Positions 9,101 through 19,454 of a stretch of 64,000 nt of DNA are shown piece by piece. The translations under genes were made by a program, and so were the position numbers. Origin of the DNA: Ashinkailepas kermadecensis (lineage: Eukaryota; Arthropoda; Thecostraca; Neolepadidae); NCBI GenBank assembly GCA_034440615.1, contig JAOTOM010005153.1, forward strand, positions 186,001 to 250,000. Direction: 5' to 3'. How positions within the stretch are numbered: the first letter of the stretch is position 1; each line of letters starts with the position of its first letter. Below the pieces are notes generated by a model. That model was not told the DNA's origin and did not search any database. It worked only from the letters and a program-made list of their open reading frames with translations.

Positions 9101-11234
9101 ACCGCACCGCCTTCCGACCCGACCAGATCAAACGGCTTGAGTCGGAGTTCCTCAAGGACAACTACGTCAGCCGGCCAAAGCGCAACGAGATGGCCAATGA
9201 GCTGGGTCTGGCGGAAAGCACTATTAAGGTTTGGATGCTAGTCTCATCTGCATGGCGGAGAGCACTATTAAGGTGTGGGTGCTGGTCTCATCTGCGTGGC
9301 AGAGATCACTATTAAGGTATGGATGCTGGTCTCACCTGCATGGCGGAGAGCACTATTAAGGTATGGATGCTAGTCTCATCTGCATGGAGGAGAGCACGAT
9401 TAATGCATGGATGCTGATCTCATCTGCATGGCGGAGAGCACTATTAAGATATGGATGCTGGTCTCATCTGCGTGGTGGAGAGCACTATTAACGTATGGAT
9501 GCTAGTCTCATCTGCATGACGGAGAGCACCGTTAAGGTATGGATGCTAGTCTCATATCCATCGCAGAGAGCACTATTAATGTATGGATGCTGGTCTCACC
9601 TGCATGGCTATGTCACGTCATGTCAAGGTCAGGCGGGATGGGAGGAGGGACACGCCACCTGAGAGATTTGCTGATACTGACCATCTGACGGTGTTGGGGA
9701 CCTTGCTGAGGGTTGTGCATTCAAAAGAAAACCGGTTCAAGGGGGTATGAGGTGTGTGTTTGTGTGACGGTTCCGACTCTCGACTCTCCATGACTAGAGC
9801 TTTCAAACGGTGTTCTGCATTTCATCCTAGCATATGCAGACTGGAAGTTAAAGTGTGGGGCGGGGGGCTTTCAAGAGTCCTCCCCTCCCCCGGCTGGGCG
9901 AAAGTTACCCTGCCGGCCGGCACGATGAAGGTTAAGATGCCACGGGAGATCACGTCCGAATCATGAAAATTAGTAGTGCATTTTAGCTCGGCATTTCATA
10001 TGAATAGCCGTTAGCCGTCAGCTCCCGCTTTATCGTGGCATCAAATAGCTCATGAATGGTTGCCACCAAAGGCTCAATATTTTACATTGCGTCTATTAAG
10101 CACGTTTTGGAAAACATACAACTTTGTACTCACCGGGTCGTCAACTAATGGCTTCAAAAGAAAATAATATTTTCTGCTTCTAGGCATCATCTGGAGTCAT
10201 TGTTAAGTATAATGGTGAATCAGCATGCTTTAGGAAAAATGAATGTTGAGGTCTGTAGGTAGCTTATTGCTCTAAAAAAGTTAACTATTAAGTTTGTTGG
10301 GTGTTTGAAAGCTGCCTATCAGAGGTTAATGTCCCCAGGGGCACACCCCACAGGGGCATCATCCCATTGCATATATGCATGGTCATAAGGGTAACCGCAG
10401 AATAGCTTGATCCGATCAAAAATACGTATAACAAGGTGAATGATGCAAATACGGTACATGTTCCAGAAGCGTACCCGTAGTTTTATGAGGTGGCTCGAGA
10501 GTAACAGGATTATTCATTCATGTATTTAGTTAACATTTATGTATTCATTCATTCATTAATTCATTAATTCATTCATTCATTGCGTTGGAAATATGCATAT
10601 TTGCTGTGTTTTCCTGCTCACTTGTTGATTAATTATCTCGCGCCCTCTGGCTACGTTTTATGCTGTATACTGCATTTAATATACACATTATGGTAATATG
10701 ATTATAGACTTCTTGCGAACACTGTACTCCTAGACCAGGGCCTGAATATAATCCGCGCTAGCAGTGGCTTATTTGTCATTAAATAAATGTCTTAGGAGTG
10801 AGCCGGTACTGTGTGGCCGCCAGGTGTGGTTCCAGAACCGTCGGATGAAGCACAAGCGACAGCAGATGACCTCGTGGCCGCTCGACCCGCGCTTCACCGA
10901 CCCCACGCTGGCGGCCGTGCTGCTGCAGGCGGCCGTCGCCTCTGGTGCCTACCCGTGCTGGGGCGGCATGGCGGCGCCGCCGCTGCCCTACTACGGCCCG
11001 CTGGCGGCCGCCAAGTGCCGCTTCTCGCCGTACGCGCCGCTGCCGGTGCGGCCGCAGCCGAGCGCGCCGTTCCTGCTGTCGCCGCTGGAGCCGGCGCTGC
11101 ACGCGCCTCTGGCGCGGCAGCTGCCGCCGACCGTGGCTCGCGCGCCCGAGGGCAGGTCGCCGGCTGTGACGTCAGGACACCCGGGCTTCTTCAGGCCGTT
11201 CGAGTTCATTCTGTCGAAGAATGACGGCGAGTAG
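3012..11234 (+). CDS. eve: Even-skipped/Evx homeodomain transcription factor, copy 1 (three exons)
   Basis: Join 3012-3198, 8975-9228 and 10824-11234: 852 bp, 283 residues. Eve proteins are nuclear DNA-binding factors, mostly repressors, used in arthropod segmentation and in nervous-system patterning. The homeodomain is residues 102-161. It begins IRRYRTAF and has the Eve-type stretch NYVSRP, helix 3 [15 protein letters not shown], Gln50 and Asn51. The C-terminal FFRPF (269-273) resembles the LFQPYK Groucho-recruitment motif of insect Eve. Introns are phase 1 (GTGAGT..CAG) and phase 0 inside the homeobox (GTTTGG..CAG). The 62-residue N-terminus lacks the LDLLKAY-like motif of copy 2 but shares VTADSSG with it. 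ATG 3012 is the first in the leader and in frame. The reading frame is intact, so it is probably functional; exon borders were inferred by eye from copy 2. Confidence 0.88.
3199..5370 (+). other. 5' part of eve copy 1 intron 1, with a GC-rich island
   Basis: No further exon is recognised. Positions 3418-3440 hold a short TTGCA repeat. A GC/CpG-rich island covers about 4070-4600, and 4231-4276 is a (GACCGC)n hexamer repeat within it. The island opens ORFs in several frames, but their Arg/Ala-rich products look like composition shadows. An intronic enhancer or alternative promoter is possible but not shown. Confidence 0.5.
5371..5660 (+). repeat. 63-bp minisatellite with CACGTG boxes, eve copy 1 intron 1
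   Basis: About four and a half units of roughly 62-64 bp. Each carries an ACGTGATC core, and three have the full CACGTGATCAC, in which the E-box CACGTG overlaps the palindrome GTGATCAC. The following segment CGGCGGCTGGGCGAAGG is well conserved between units. The last units diverge in the part before the core. Confidence 0.85.
5661..6329 (+). other. Intron 1 spacer
   Basis: Non-repetitive intronic sequence. There is a purine-rich patch with a run of ten G at 5842-5851 and a C-rich patch at 5877-5886. I see no exon or RNA gene. Confidence 0.4.
6330..6768 (+). repeat. 55-bp minisatellite of hairpin units, eve copy 1 intron 1
   Basis: About eight units of 55 bp, some internally shortened. Each contains the palindromes CAGGTACCTG and CAGTACTG, which are part of a larger imperfect inverted repeat. 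The arms are CTCAG(G)TAC(C)TGCC and GGCAGTACTGAG, giving a 12-bp stem with two single-base bulges and a loop of about 11 bases. Transcribed in the intron, the array would give a row of similar hairpins. Confidence 0.88.
7090..7410. promoter_or_regulatory. GC-rich island in eve copy 1 intron 1
   Basis: A CpG-rich block of about 300 bp in otherwise mixed DNA, with several GCGGCCGC-like stretches. It is neither a recognisable exon nor a tandem repeat. A cis-regulatory role is inferred only from composition and position. Confidence 0.25.
7430..7935 (+). repeat. 50-bp minisatellite, eve copy 1 intron 1
   Basis: About ten units of roughly 50 bp built around GGTGGTGAGACTAGAGCATG and a GGTGACGG..GGAGACTG segment. 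Units alternate between slightly different versions, and the later ones contain small indels. The overlapping minus-strand frames (Pro/Ser/His-rich) follow from the repeat and are not genes. Confidence 0.88.
7936..8974 (+). other. 3' part of intron 1, with a hairpin and a 48-bp duplication
   Basis: Positions 8221-8241 form a perfect inverted repeat, ACATTAGTG-TAT-CACTAATGT. At 8303-8398 a 48-bp segment beginning TATATTGCCCACGAGC is present twice, almost unchanged. No exon is recognised before the acceptor at 8974. Confidence 0.55.
8975..9228 (+). CDS. eve: eve copy 1, coding exon 2 (homeodomain residues 1-46)
   Basis: 254 bp. The acceptor is CTCTGCTCAG at 8965-8974; the donor is AAG followed by GTTTGG at 9229. 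It encodes a Ser/Thr/Pro linker and homeodomain positions 1-46 (helices 1, 2 and the start of 3), ending ESTIK. Length and phases match the same exon of copy 2 exactly. The last 19 coding bases are the first member of the 44-bp array that continues into the intron. Confidence 0.92.
9210..9605 (+). repeat. 44-bp array duplicating the exon 2 splice-donor junction
   Basis: Nine units of 44 bp start at 9210, 9254, 9298, 9342, 9386, 9430, 9474, 9518 and 9562. The first spans the real junction: 19 exon bases ending ATTAAG and then GTTTGG. The others repeat exon end plus donor. AAG|GT is kept in units 1-4 and 8. Units 7 and 9 keep GT after AAC or AAT. Unit 5 has GC and unit 6 has AT. Reading through from exon 2 reaches a TAA at 9313-9315, so use of a later donor would truncate the homeodomain or shift frame. 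Copy 2 has no such array. Confidence 0.92.
9606..10823 (+). other. Rest of eve copy 1 intron 2
   Basis: Mostly AT-rich intronic DNA with no exon seen. Positions 10507-10580 are an ATTC/TTAA-type tetranucleotide microsatellite. It is followed by TTCATTGCGTTGGAAATATG, a segment recurring in similar form near 12248. The last 27 bases before the acceptor are identical to those of copy 2. Confidence 0.5.
10824..11234 (+). CDS. eve: eve copy 1, coding exon 3 (homeodomain recognition helix and C-terminus)
   Basis: 411 bp, acceptor GCCGCCAG at 10823, stop TAG at 11232-11234. It starts VWFQNRR, the DNA-recognition helix, followed by a Pro/Ala/Leu-rich repressor-like tail. Coding GC is very high at third positions. 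Bases 10797-11175, including 27 intronic bases, show no difference by eye from copy 2. The last 19 residues then differ ([15 protein letters not shown] here). Confidence 0.93.
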   Translation: MWFQNRRMKHKRQQMTSWPLDPRFTDPTLAAVLLQAAVASGAYPCWGGMAAPPLPYYGPLAAAKCRFSPYAPLPVRPQPSAPFLLSPLEPALHAPLARQLPPTVARAPEGRSPAVTSGHPGFFRPFEFILSKNDGE

Positions 11235-11703
11235 GACGCCCGGGTGTAACCGCTTAGCTGCCGAGAGAACGTGCCCTCCTGCGGAGGTAGTGATGCTCAT
11301 TCGAACAAACCACGGCAACATGGGATTCCCCGCGGCCACTTCGTGGTCTGTGTTTCTGAGCCCGCACCAGAGCAAAGCAAAATGTGATCGGAGGAACGCA
11401 GCTACCTGTGACTTGGTCATGTGTGATAGATGTTTCGTTGTGTCGGTCTTCGATGCATTGTGTTGTTATATTATGTACAGAAATATACATTTATTATTCA
11501 TGACTCCGGACACTTCGTGCACGTACATTTCCCCTTTAATTTGGCGTCCCCTTTAATGATGATCTTACGCTAGGAAGACCCTAGAGCTGCTAAGCTGGTT
11601 TAGCCACCCAGTTGGCTTTTGCTTGTTTCGTTAAGTTTGTAAGGTTCGCAGACCAATGAAGGGTCAATACTGGACTATTGGACGCATACACCATCATCAG
11701 TAT
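11235..11703 (+). other. 3' flank of eve copy 1
   Basis: Expected to hold the 3' untranslated region. I find no canonical AATAAA in the first 450 bp, so the transcript end is unknown. It shows no similarity by eye to the 3' flank of copy 2. Confidence 0.35.
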
Positions 11704-12035
11704 GCCCCGATAGCTCAGTTCGCTAGAGCGCTGGCCTGCACTGGTCTCCCCTGTCCTGGCAACGCAGGGTTCGAGTCGTTTCGCGCGCTCGTGTTTAGCC
11801 CCCGGCTGGGAGGGTCAGTTGGCAGCTGGCCCGGTAAGGCCGGGGATGAGCTACCGGGCGGCCGTGTCGGTGCGTTGACGGCACGTTAAACTTTCGGTCA
11901 AAATTCTGCCGTTGAACTGGAATTCATGGATCGGATGATGGGGTCAGGGTTCACGCAACAATCTCTGCTTAGTAATAGGACCCTTGTTCATAAAGCCACC
12001 CCAGCAAGAACTCGGATTAAATGTATTTTTTTAAA
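11704..12035 (+). mobile_element. tRNA-derived SINE, plus-strand copy
   Basis: The head resembles a tRNA, with A-box TAGCTCAGTTCGCTAGAGC and B-box GGTTCGAGTC, but the 3' acceptor strand does not pair, so it is not a tRNA gene. A non-tRNA body of about 250 bp follows, containing CTACCGGGCGGCCGTGTCGG and GTTGAACTGGAATTCATGGA and ending in a T/A-rich tail. A second diverged copy lies inverted at 19455-19833. SINEs are transcribed by RNA polymerase III and depend on LINE enzymes. Confidence 0.8.
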
Positions 12036-12791
12036 TCTGGCAGCAATTGCAAGTGACCTATAGTGGGGAAAGGCGGCAGACCACACACTTTGAAGACGTT
12101 CAAGATGACCTACATTAATTTCCCGTAGTGCTTTCTCATACAGTTATATGAAGACCATCAATTATGCATGTTTGCCGCCCTTACAGATGGCAAGGCGAAT
12201 GTCTGTTCCGATTACAGCAGTGGGTATTCATTCATTCATTAATTCGTTCGTTCATTGCGTTAGCGATGTGCATGTTTGCTGCAGGAGTAGTGTTGTCAGC
12301 GATGCCTCGCGCGCTTTCTTTCAAGCTTCCTATAGCGAACGTCCGGCCATTCCTTGTGTATCTCGTATCACCTGTTGGACACTCGCTGGGTCCAGAGGAC
12401 ATGCTGTCATCCATCTACATCTTCACATCACTATGTCCCGTCATCAAGCAGCTACCGCGCTATGGGACACTATGGGAGAATCTCTACGTAGTTGTTGTTT
12501 CCGTTACATCGTGGCATATTTTAGAGCATGACGTTTTGCTCTACTTCAACAAGACGTTTCATTTCAACACCGGATATAGTGCACTGAATTTTTCTCAACT
12601 TCACACAAAGTTAGCGTTCTTCTGCAGTCTTCTCCTGTAGTCCTGTAGTTGCTCTATATCTCCATTTGCGCTTCCTGTACATAATTATTTCAGTCTTGCG
12701 CATATTACGCATCCCTTTCTAACGTGTGCATTCCCTCGCTCTCTTCCTGCCTACTCTTGCATTCCCTTTCTCCCCTTTCTACCTCTCGCGT
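12036..12791. other. Spacer with ATTC repeat
   Basis: 12228-12256 is an ATTCATTC/TTCGTTCG microsatellite followed by TTCATTGCGTTAGCGATGTG, resembling the arrangement at 10540-10605. ORFs of 127-158 residues overlap here but show no known domain or splice logic. I do not call a gene. Confidence 0.4.
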
Positions 12792-14169
<1,378 letters not shown>

Positions 14170-14351
14170 CACTCCTCTGCCCTCGTCGCGACCGGTCGTG
14201 TTTTTGCGCTCCCGTGACGAGGGAAAACCGTGAGTAAAAGATTGGGCACAGGTGGTTAGTGGAGGGAAGATTTGTTCTATTGTAGGCCTAGGTTAAGAAG
14301 GAGCGGTTATATTGTTTAAATTGAGTATATTAGACTTATCCTAGGTATTCT

Positions 14352-15270
14352 AAGCTTCTATAATTATCGATCGGCCACGTGGACGTTTGTAGACGGGTGG
14401 AGCGGCCACGTGGCTTAGGTTTCTGTTGGCATAGAGGAATAAGTTTGTGTGTGCTTGGTGTTTTAGTTGAAGATTAAAATAGTGAGCTTAACTTACACTA
14501 GGTAGCTTCTAGAATTATCGATCGACTACGTGGACGCTTTGTAGATGGGTGGCGCGGCCTCGTGGCATAGGTTTCTGTAGTGCAGAGGAATAAGTTTTTT
14601 TTTTTTGGTGTTTAAGTTTAAAATAGAGTTGAAGACTAAAATAGTGTGCTTAAATTACACTAGGTATATCTTCTTGTCCTGGTGTTATTGTATAGGTATC
14701 TAGGTTTTTGATTATATTAGTGTTTAGTTTGGTTTAGTTGGAGTTTGCAGCTGGTGGTAGGTATTTAGCAATTACTTCTGTGCATATATTTGCATAGTTT
14801 TATCTCATAAGTTTCTTTTTAACAAGCAGATTTTTAGCTTCTAGAATTATCGATCGGCCACGTGGACGCTTTCTAGACGGGTGGAACGGCTACGTGGCTT
14901 AGGTTTCTGTTAGCATAGAGGAATAAGTCTGCGTCCGCTTGGTGTTTAAGTTTAAGATAGACTTTAAGATTAAAATAGTGAGCTTAAATTACACTAGGTA
15001 GCTTCTAGAATTATCGATCAGCCACGTGGACGCTTTGTAGACGGGTGGCGCGGTCTCGTGGCTTAGGTTTCTGTAGTGTAGAGGAATAAGTCAGTGTCTT
15101 TTTGGTGTTTAAGTTTAAGATAGAGCTTAGGAATAAAATAGTGAGCTTAAATTACCACTAGGTATATTTTCAATATACTGGTGTAATTGCAAAGGTATCT
15201 AGGGTTTTTTTTTAAATTTTAGTTTGGTTTAGTTGGAGTTTGTAGCTGGTGAGAGTCGGGATAACTTTAT
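14352..15270 (+). repeat. Dimeric (A-B)x2 repeat in the 5' region of the CR1-like element
   Basis: Four related units begin AGCTTCTA(G/T)AATTATCGAT at about 14352, 14505, 14837 and 14999. Units 1 and 3 share one set of variants (TTCTGTT(G/A)GCATAGAGG). Units 2 and 4 share another (GGCGCGG..CTCGTGGC, TTCTGTAGTG) and are each followed by the same extension, with CTGGTGT and AGTTTGGTTTAGTTGGAGTT. So a two-part unit of about 485 bp is present twice, ending just before ORF1. All units carry a CCACGTGG-like or CTACGTGG core. Confidence 0.82.
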
Positions 15271-15297
15271 TTGTATTTTTATATTTAAAAAAAAAAA

Positions 15298-16171
15298 ATG
15301 CAAGGTGACTGTGGGAAGTGTAAGTGTATGGTAGTCATTGGGGACTTGAGTAAGAAAGTAGATATGTTAGTAAGGGAGGTGGAGCGTCTGAAGTGTTTGG
15401 TGGCAGGGCCCACCATAGGAAATGTCAGCCAGGCAAGCCAGGTGCTGGAGTCTAGGAGTGATAGGGGTGGAGATAGTATGGACCATGATAGTAGAGAGTG
15501 GAAAGTAGCTAGACGCCAGAGTACGAGACTAGCTTTAAGGAAAATTGACAAAGGCATTGAAACTAATACTATATTTGAGGTACTGCAAGAGAGAGATAGT
15601 AATGCTGCTAAGGAGGAAGGTAGGAACGACCAGGCAGCTGATGATAGAGAGGGGGAAGTTTTAGTTATAGGGGACTCAAGAGTGAGGTATATGGACCGTA
15701 CTTTTTGTAGCAGGAACCCCAACAAACGGACTCGTGTTTGCTACCCAGGGGCCCAGGTAAAGGATGTTGGTGATAGGATAGAAGGAGTGATGAAGGGTAG
15801 TGGAGATAGCACAACAGTAATTGTGCAGGTTGGTGTAAATGATGTAGGAAAAGCAAAAACAGAGGAAACAATACAAGAGTACCTATAGGGCTTTGATAGG
15901 TAGGTTAGCTGTGAGTAGGAAACGAGGAATGGTAACATCCATCCTCCCTATGGTTAACGCAAGCATAGAGTGGTACTCGAGGGCCATTGGGCTGAATACC
16001 AGGGTGGCCAAGATTTGTAAGGAACTTGGGGTGGGGTTCTTGGATTTGTGGGGTGATTTCTGGGGGAGGACTGAAATGTTTGCATTAGATGGGTTACATT
16101 TGAGCAAGAGAGGAGTTGAATTGCTCAGCAATAGGTATGAGGAGGCTCTCATTAGGAAACAGGGAAACTAG
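15298..16171 (+). pseudogene. CR1-like ORF1: SGNH-hydrolase (esterase) protein, frameshifted
   Basis: The first part (15298-15888) has a charged N-terminal segment with a leucine-rich stretch (LVREVERLKCLV), then VLVIGDSRVR, the GDS nucleophile block. It continues to VGVNDVGK, the block that includes the GxND element. After a frameshift at about 15885-15895 the protein resumes (15893-16171) and ends with DGLHLSKRG, matching the DxxH block that carries the catalytic Asp and His. All three SGNH landmarks are therefore present. In CR1 elements ORF1 is thought to act as an RNA-binding or lipid-associated chaperone; that role is not shown here. The ORF2 region begins about 170 bp downstream. Confidence 0.82.
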
Positions 16172-16341
16172 GCAGGTCATGGGGGGATGTAGCTGATAGA
16201 GAGAGAAGTCTTGCAAACACCTCACAGTCAGCAAATAGGGGTAGTAGTAGATCAAGGGGGCAGAGTGGTAGCTCATCCAGAGATGATAGAGCTACTCAAC
16301 ATGAAAAAGCCAAAGAAGGTTATGGAACTTTTGTTAAGTGT

Positions 16342-19156
16342 ATGATGCTTAATGCTCAGAGCATTCGATCCAAATTTGATGAGTTCAAGTGTTATGTTGC
16401 TGAGGAGAAACCAGATTTTGTTTGCATTACTGAGGCATGGGTCAGGGAGGGATATTTTGGGGATAACTTGCAGGACTATGAGATCCAGGGATACAATATG
16501 TTTTCATGCAATAGGGGTCCAGCAGTGAAAGGGGGTGGTGTAATGCTCTATGTGAATAGCTTATACAGTTCCCAGAAAGTAGCAGATGGGGTAAAAAATG
16601 TGTCTGCGGAGTCCATTTGGCTTGATGTTGCTGTGGGAAGAGGCAACAGCAATAAACTGAGGATTGGAGCTTTGTATCGATCAGGAACCTAGCCACATTC
16701 TCAGCAACTGGAACTCGATAAGGTGATTTGTGAGGAAATCAGTAGAAACTTTCAGAGGAAATGCCCTATTCTTGGTGACTTTAATCTAAAAGGATATGAA
16801 AATGTTGGTGTTGGCTCCCCATCATGTAAACTGTTTAGGAAATGCCTTGAAGAGGACTTGTTCTTATACCAGTTTGTAATGGAACCAACCAGGCAGGGCT
16901 CATTCTTGGACCTTGTCTTCTCAGATTTAAGTGATTTAGTTCAAGACTTGACTGTAGGAGAAACTCTGAGAAGAAGTGACCATAACATAGTGAGATTTAA
17001 GGTACAAATAGCAGGGACAATCAAGTATAACTTGGCAATGATTCCAAATTTTAACAGGGCAGACTTTGACTCCATGAGAGAGGCTTTAAGTGCCATAAAA
17101 TGGGAATAATTTTTTATTTATTTAAATGCCTGTGAAATGTGGGAAAAGTTCAAATCTTACTTGAGGGAAATTCAGATTAGACATGTCCCCCAAAAGCAAA
17201 GGCGCAAAAGAAGGGTAGGAAAGCCAGGATGGCTTACACCAGATTTGAGGAGATCAATTAAGGCTAAGAAAGATGCATTTAGAGTATTTAAGGAAGCTTC
17301 AAATATCGTAAATCTAAGGTCGTATCAAAAAGCTAGAGATGCTGTGAAGCAGAAAACCAGAGCAGCAAGGCGGGCAAAAGAATTGGAATTGGCTAGGAAC
17401 TGTAATGGGGACAGTAAAAAGTTCTTTAGTTTCTACAAGCTAAGTAAAGTTTCAAGCACAATTGGTCCACTGGAAGTAAATGGGACTATATTGAGTGAGG
17501 ATGGTGAGATGGTTGAGGAGCTGAGCAAGCAGTTTAAATCAGTGTTTACAGTGGAGGATGTGACAAATTTGCCAACCGTGAACCACAGTTCAGTGACAGG
17601 TGATCAGATACACAATGTTGATTTCATTGATAGTGATGCTGTTTTCAATTATATCAGAAAAATAAAGCCAAAAAAGGCAGCAGGACCTGATGGAATTTAT
17701 GCTAGGGTATTGCGGGAAGCTGAAAAGGAACTGGCAATTCCACTTAGTATAATATTTTGTAGATCAGTTTCACAAAATGAAATTCTAACAGATTAGAAAA
17801 GGGCAAATGTAGTTCCTATTTTCAAGAAAGGAGAAAGAGGGAAAGTTAAAAATTATAGGCCAGTAAGCCTCACATCCCTAGTCTGCAAGGTACTCGAATC
17901 AATTACCAAAGATAGAATAGTTAGTTTTCTGGAAGGAAACAGATTGATTCAAGATACTCAACATGGGTTTAGAAAAGGGAGATCGTGTCTCACAAATCTC
18001 TTTGCACTTTTTAAATTTTGCTACAGAACAATTTGATCAGGGAAATCAGGTTGATGTAGCATATCTTGACTTTAGTAAGGCCTTTGACAAGGTACCCCAT
18101 AAACGGTTAATGATGCAGCTTCAGGTCCATGGCATTGCAGGTAGCATCCTAAAATGGATTGAGTTGTGGTTTTCAGATAGACAGCAGAGAGTGATGCTTA
18201 ATGGTACAAAGTCATCATGGCAAAATGTTCTTAGTGGAGTCCCTCAGGGGTCGGTACTGGGGCCACTGTTGTTCATTATATTTGTGAATAGCATTGAATG
18301 TGGCCTAAGCAGTAAGGTTTTGAAATTTGCGGATGATTTGAAGATCTTTAGGGCAATAACAGGGCACAATGAGCAGGTTTTGCTGCAGAACGACTTAGAC
18401 GAGCTTGTGAAGTGGTCCGAAAAATGGCAAATGAAGTTTAATTTTGATAAGTGCAAAGTCATGCATGTAGGTAGGCAGCATATGAAGGCGCCATGCTTGA
18501 TGGATGGCCAAGTACTATCTGTGACTCAGCAGGAGAAGGACTTAGGTGTTATTTTGAACACAAAATTGGGGGCATCAGAACAGACCAAAGAAGCCAGGAA
18601 GAAGGCACTAAGAATGCTTGGGGCGATACAGAGGAATGTGTCATACAAACGTGAGGAGGTCATCAGGAAGCTTTACTGTGCATATGTTAGGCCACATTTG
18701 GAATACTGTGTCCAAGCTTGGTCCCCTAGTTATGAGAAAGATTGTTGGCTTTTAGAGAGAGTACAAAAGAGGGCAACAAAAATGGTTAATGGTATAGGCA
18801 ACCTGGCATATGAGGAAAGATTGAAGAAATTGAATATGTTTTCACTTAGATATAGAAGGCCGAGAGGGGATCTCATCGAGGTTTTTAAATTTGTTCATGG
18901 TCAGGAACAGGGATATCTTAGGGAAATGTTTGAATTTAACAGAAATGATGCAATTAGAGGTCATCAATTCAAAATTAAAGTTAACCACAGCAGGACAAGG
19001 TTAAGACAGTCTTTCTTCACCAACAGGGTAGTAGAACACTGGAACCAGCTGCCAGGAACAATTGTCAGTAGCAACACACTGAACATCTTTAAAAACGGCA
19101 TAGACAATCATTATAAGAATAGGGGGATTGTTTTTCTGTATTCCAGGGAGGGTTGA
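16342..19156 (+). pseudogene. CR1-like ORF2: endonuclease plus reverse transcriptase, multiply disrupted
   Basis: The endonuclease half (16342-17109) shows NAQSIRSK, ITEAWV, GGGVMLYV, ILGDFN and RRSDHN, the order expected of apurinic-type LINE nucleases. A basic linker follows, then reverse transcriptase with KKAAGPDGI, VPIFKKGE, NYRPVSLTS, YLDFSKAFDKVPH, SGVPQGSVLGPLLF and FADD, and a CR1-type C-terminus with RPHLEYCVQAWSP and RVQKRATKM. In-frame stops fall at 16690-16692 (TAG), 17107-17109 (TAA) and 17794-17796 (TAG, where Trp is usual). A frameshift lies at about 17995-18025. FADD stands where FADDTK-like motif C is expected, so the polymerase site itself is intact while the frame is not. 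Confidence 0.88.
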
Positions 19157-19454
19157 TTGACAGATTTGGTGGGCAACTGGTTCAGTGTACAAAGTGCAAC
19201 CAAGAAGGGCCCTTGTGGCTCATAGTTGCACTGATCTTTTATGTCTTTATGTCTTTAAGAGGGGAAGACCAGACAACATTCATATCTGATGATTTGGGCA
19301 TGCAACAGCAGCTGAAAATAGCAGGTAGATTCAGCAGAAGAAGAACAGCATGGAGCCTTCCAGATTTTCTTTTATACATGGCGGTGATGCACAGGCATCT
19401 TCTTTGTTTCTTCTCACGTGTCGGTCATCTCTAGAACTTACCAGCACAGCAAGC

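Larger units (their letters stand above)
14170..19262 (+). mobile_element. Decayed CR1-like non-LTR retrotransposon
   Basis: The order is 5' repeat region, ORF1 with an SGNH/GDS esterase-like domain, ORF2 with an endonuclease and reverse transcriptase, and a short 3' tail of 8-bp repeats (TTTATGTC) at 19238-19260. This layout matches the CR1 group: an esterase-type ORF1, an apurinic-type endonuclease, no LTRs and a microsatellite end instead of poly(A). The 5' limit is uncertain; a CCTCGTC..GACGAGG inverted repeat near 14182-14223 may belong to it. At least three nonsense codons and two frameshifts show this copy is dead. Composition is AT-richer than the eve exons. Confidence 0.85.

Noticed and set aside
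11704..11790. tRNA gene
   Set aside because: The A- and B-boxes are good, but the acceptor stem does not close and a SINE body follows. It is a SINE head.
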